DNA from: Gnetum montanum
Lineage: Eukaryota; Streptophyta; Gnetopsida; Gnetales; Gnetaceae
Direction of reading: 5' to 3'
Assembly (NCBI GenBank): GCA_015680685.1
Contig: MNCI01005545.1
Location: 1 to 47,446 of the forward strand
DNA: 47,446 bases
Shown: positions 45,131-47,446 of the stretch, piece by piece
How positions within the stretch are numbered: position 1 is the first letter of the stretch
How the letters are laid out: every line of letters starts with the position of its first letter
Program-made: the position numbers and the translations under genes
Notes under the pieces: generated by a model
What the model saw: the letters and a program-made list of their open reading frames with translations, nothing else
Databases searched by the model: none
Told to the model about the DNA's origin: nothing

Positions 45131-46859
45131 AAGCTACACTCAACCTCATCAAATTTTATTTTTTGTTTTTCATCAAAATTTTCATGTCATGTTGTCATTT
45201 TTGTAAAATCCACTATGAAACTAGAGAGTCATATATATAGAAGTCAGTTTTATGTAAATTTATCTCCCAATTTTGTAAGGAACTCCATTCTCATATTTTT
45301 AAACTTGAGAACGAGTTTTTAGTCAATCGTTGAGGTATGATAAATCCAAAAAAAAATTTGGCAATGATATTATAGTTATGATATTATATATATGATGTTG
45401 TAGATATGTTATTGTATCTTAGCATATGTTATCATATAAACAATATTGTAGGATGCATGCTAGCGTATATAAGCAACACTTAGGTGCATGGATCCATAGT
45501 GGATTTGATAGCTTAGTAACAAAACTCTTTCAGTTTGTTTTCTTAAATTTACTACTTAGTATTATGTGCCTACAATATGATGTTTTGTAATTGAATGAAA
45601 TATTTATTCAAGTGTGATGTACTTGAACACATTGCATGACTAGAAATCAAAATCAAGATTACTCTACATCATTACAGCAATACTTAGTTTTATATCTATT
45701 TCCAATTAGTTTACTATTTACTATTTTTGTAATTAATGTTTATAATTACTTGGAATTTACTTTTAATGTTGTTAAGTGGAATAAGTATGACTAATCTCAA
45801 GCACATAAGTGTAAATACTTGGTAATCTAGTAGTACTATCACTTGGTATGCCTAGTAGTATGGTATCTGGTAATCCTAGTAGTAGTTGCATGAAGTCTAA
45901 GGTGTGATTAGAAGATTAGGACCAACTACTCATCACATAGGCTAGTTTAGATCTATTTTACGATCACTCAAATTTAGAAACCTTTACTTTCACATCATGT
46001 TTACTAGGAGCCTAATGGCCAATTCAACATCAATATCATATACCTCACTGTGAGTTAAACCATATGCATTGATTTTACTAACTCACGTGAGAAGACAATG
46101 ATCATGAATGCTAATAAATTAGTACTATAATTACATTTCCTTATCTACAGAGTTCAACTAGGATTGCATGTGAACACTTGCATCTCATATGGTTGTGTGT
46201 TGGATACTCCACTACTCATTAGTTAGCAAGAAGTCTACTATGCATAACTACTAACAATAGAGAAAACAAAGAGAAATGCACACTCGATGCTAATAGAGGT
46301 AGCATTGCCAAGTATTTATAGATATTATAGGAAGATTTAGGAAAATTTTGAAAATATTTATTCAATAATTAATTTTTAAAATCATATCACATGTCATCAC
46401 AAGTCAATTGGTCAATCAACAAGTTAAAAGTCACATAGAAAATATTGAAATAAGCACATATGTTTGTGATTGAGTTTCAAGATAATGTGAAAGAATAACT
46501 TAAATAAAATGTAAAATATTTAACATGTATCACTACCGTACTCTTACTTTATTCCAAAAATTATAGAATAAAATAAATTAATAAAAAATAAATAAAAATA
46601 AGTAAAAAATCAAAAAATGATCATCACCATCCTTCCAATATATCCATGTAAGAGTAACAAGAGTTATAAAAATAATAAAAAAAAGAATAAAAAGAATAAA
46701 AAATTAATATAATACCAATGTATCATATGTAAGCATGGAATCAAGAGTTTAAATCTTAATAAGCATAAAAGGAGTATAAGCATACACCAAAATACCTTAT
46801 AACATAAATATGCTTCAATTACCATACCATCTTATGCTTATGACCTAATCACAAATAAG
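45131..46859. other. AT-rich DNA, possibly LTR-derived
   Basis: No supported gene. ATATATATAG at 45,231-45,240 resembles a TATA box, and AAAAAAAAATTTGGCAATG near 45,350 loosely resembles an LTR/PBS junction, but no partner LTR was found. A very A-rich low-complexity block lies at about 46,560-46,720. Confidence 0.35.
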
Positions 46860-46869
46860 AGTAAAAACA

Positions 46870-47384
46870 ATTATAGATCTTAAGCTCTAAACATCAAAGT
46901 GTTTCATACTCCCATCCTTAAGGAATCTTCATCCTTAAAGATGAGAGAAAGCACTAACTAGATGCTTCATTTCTCTTGTGCTAAAATTTTTATCAAGCAT
47001 CCAAAAGGTTGTAAATTCTTATTCTCCTCTTAGTTGGTTGTTGAATAAAACTATTGGCTTCTTGATTTTCCAACTTGTTCAATAATTTTGAAGACTGAGC
47101 CCTCAAGTACCCTAGTTCATGGAAATAGTAACATGATTTCCTTTTTCTTAGATACCTACTGATGAGATTTAATAGAAATGTTTGGTATGCATATATTTTT
47201 GTTCTTCATCCATTAATGATATTTTATACTTATTTTTTAATATCATTATTAGAAATTGCCTCTTACATTCCCTTTTAGGCATATCAACTTGATCAACCTC
47301 TTTCTCTTCATCTTGCTCTACTTTCAGGACACACAAACAAGCTTCTTTATTGTTTCTAACATGTAATGCTACCATGTGATACAT
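46870..47384 (-). pseudogene. Short minus-strand reading frame, unrecognised
   Basis: An open frame of 71 codons (47,384-47,169) with a charged middle (KVEQDEEKEVDQVDMPKREC) continues past a stop into coding-like sequence such as GSVFKIIEQVGKS and LSLIFKDEDSLRMGV to about 46,870. It could be a transposon remnant. No domain could be named, and coding status is uncertain. Confidence 0.3.
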
Positions 47385-47446
47385 AAGTGAAGGGATTTAC
47401 AATTTATGAAACCTTCTCATTCATGCTTTTTCATCATTTAATATTT

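Larger units (their letters stand above)
37640..45135 (+). mobile_element. Element 3, right part: gypsy retrotransposon of another lineage
   Basis: Protease, RT, RNase H and integrase on the + strand in gypsy order, continuing gag-like sequence found left of element 2. Motifs such as ATFNDHFPLPFV in RT and GHYARC and VGYFLPTLFRD in integrase differ from the Tat elements here. No second RNase H is seen. A coiled-coil frame follows pol. Neither LTR was identified with confidence, so the right limit is provisional. Confidence 0.7.

Overview
The window looks like nuclear intergenic DNA from a seed plant with a large, retrotransposon-rich genome. No host gene, rRNA or tRNA was recognised. Everything recognisable is Ty3/gypsy LTR retrotransposon, in three elements of two lineages, all broken. 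Stops fall mostly where CAG, CAA or CGA would be expected, which is the mark of cytosine deamination of methylated DNA. The sequence is a draft assembly: it has one 163-base N run and five isolated Ns, four of which sit at local inverted duplications.

Element 1 (about 1-14,404, + strand) is the best preserved. It has the end of a 5' LTR with a TATA box, a PBS-like block, gag, protease, an unusual 3.7-kb region coding on the opposite strand, RT with a first RNase H, a second (archaeal-type) RNase H, integrase, a minisatellite 3' UTR and a stub of 3' LTR. The double RNase H and the gag and integrase sequences place it in the Tat group. From 14,405 to 17,740 the DNA is AT-rich, with the N gap and a long decayed minus-strand reading frame.

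Element 2 (18,496-37,639, minus strand) is an older relative of element 1. It is flanked by two matching LTRs of about 1,526 bp. Read from right to left it holds a PBS-like block, a duplicated leader, gag, protease, an antisense gene homologous to that of element 1, a tandem array of roughly 185-bp units, RT-RNase H, and an integrase tail fused to the RNase H by a large deletion. It is inserted into element 3.

Element 3 (+ strand) is a gypsy element of another lineage. Its gag fragment lies left of element 2 (17,851-18,490). Its protease, RT, RNase H and integrase lie to the right (37,850-41,345). They are followed by a coiled-coil reading frame (43,380-45,130) that has no counterpart in a standard gypsy element. 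The last 2.3 kb is AT-rich and mostly unassigned.

The most notable signal is the spliced-looking antisense gene. It sits between protease and RT in both Tat elements, keeps the same protein blocks and ends, and in element 2 lies just downstream of the hairpin-bearing tandem array.
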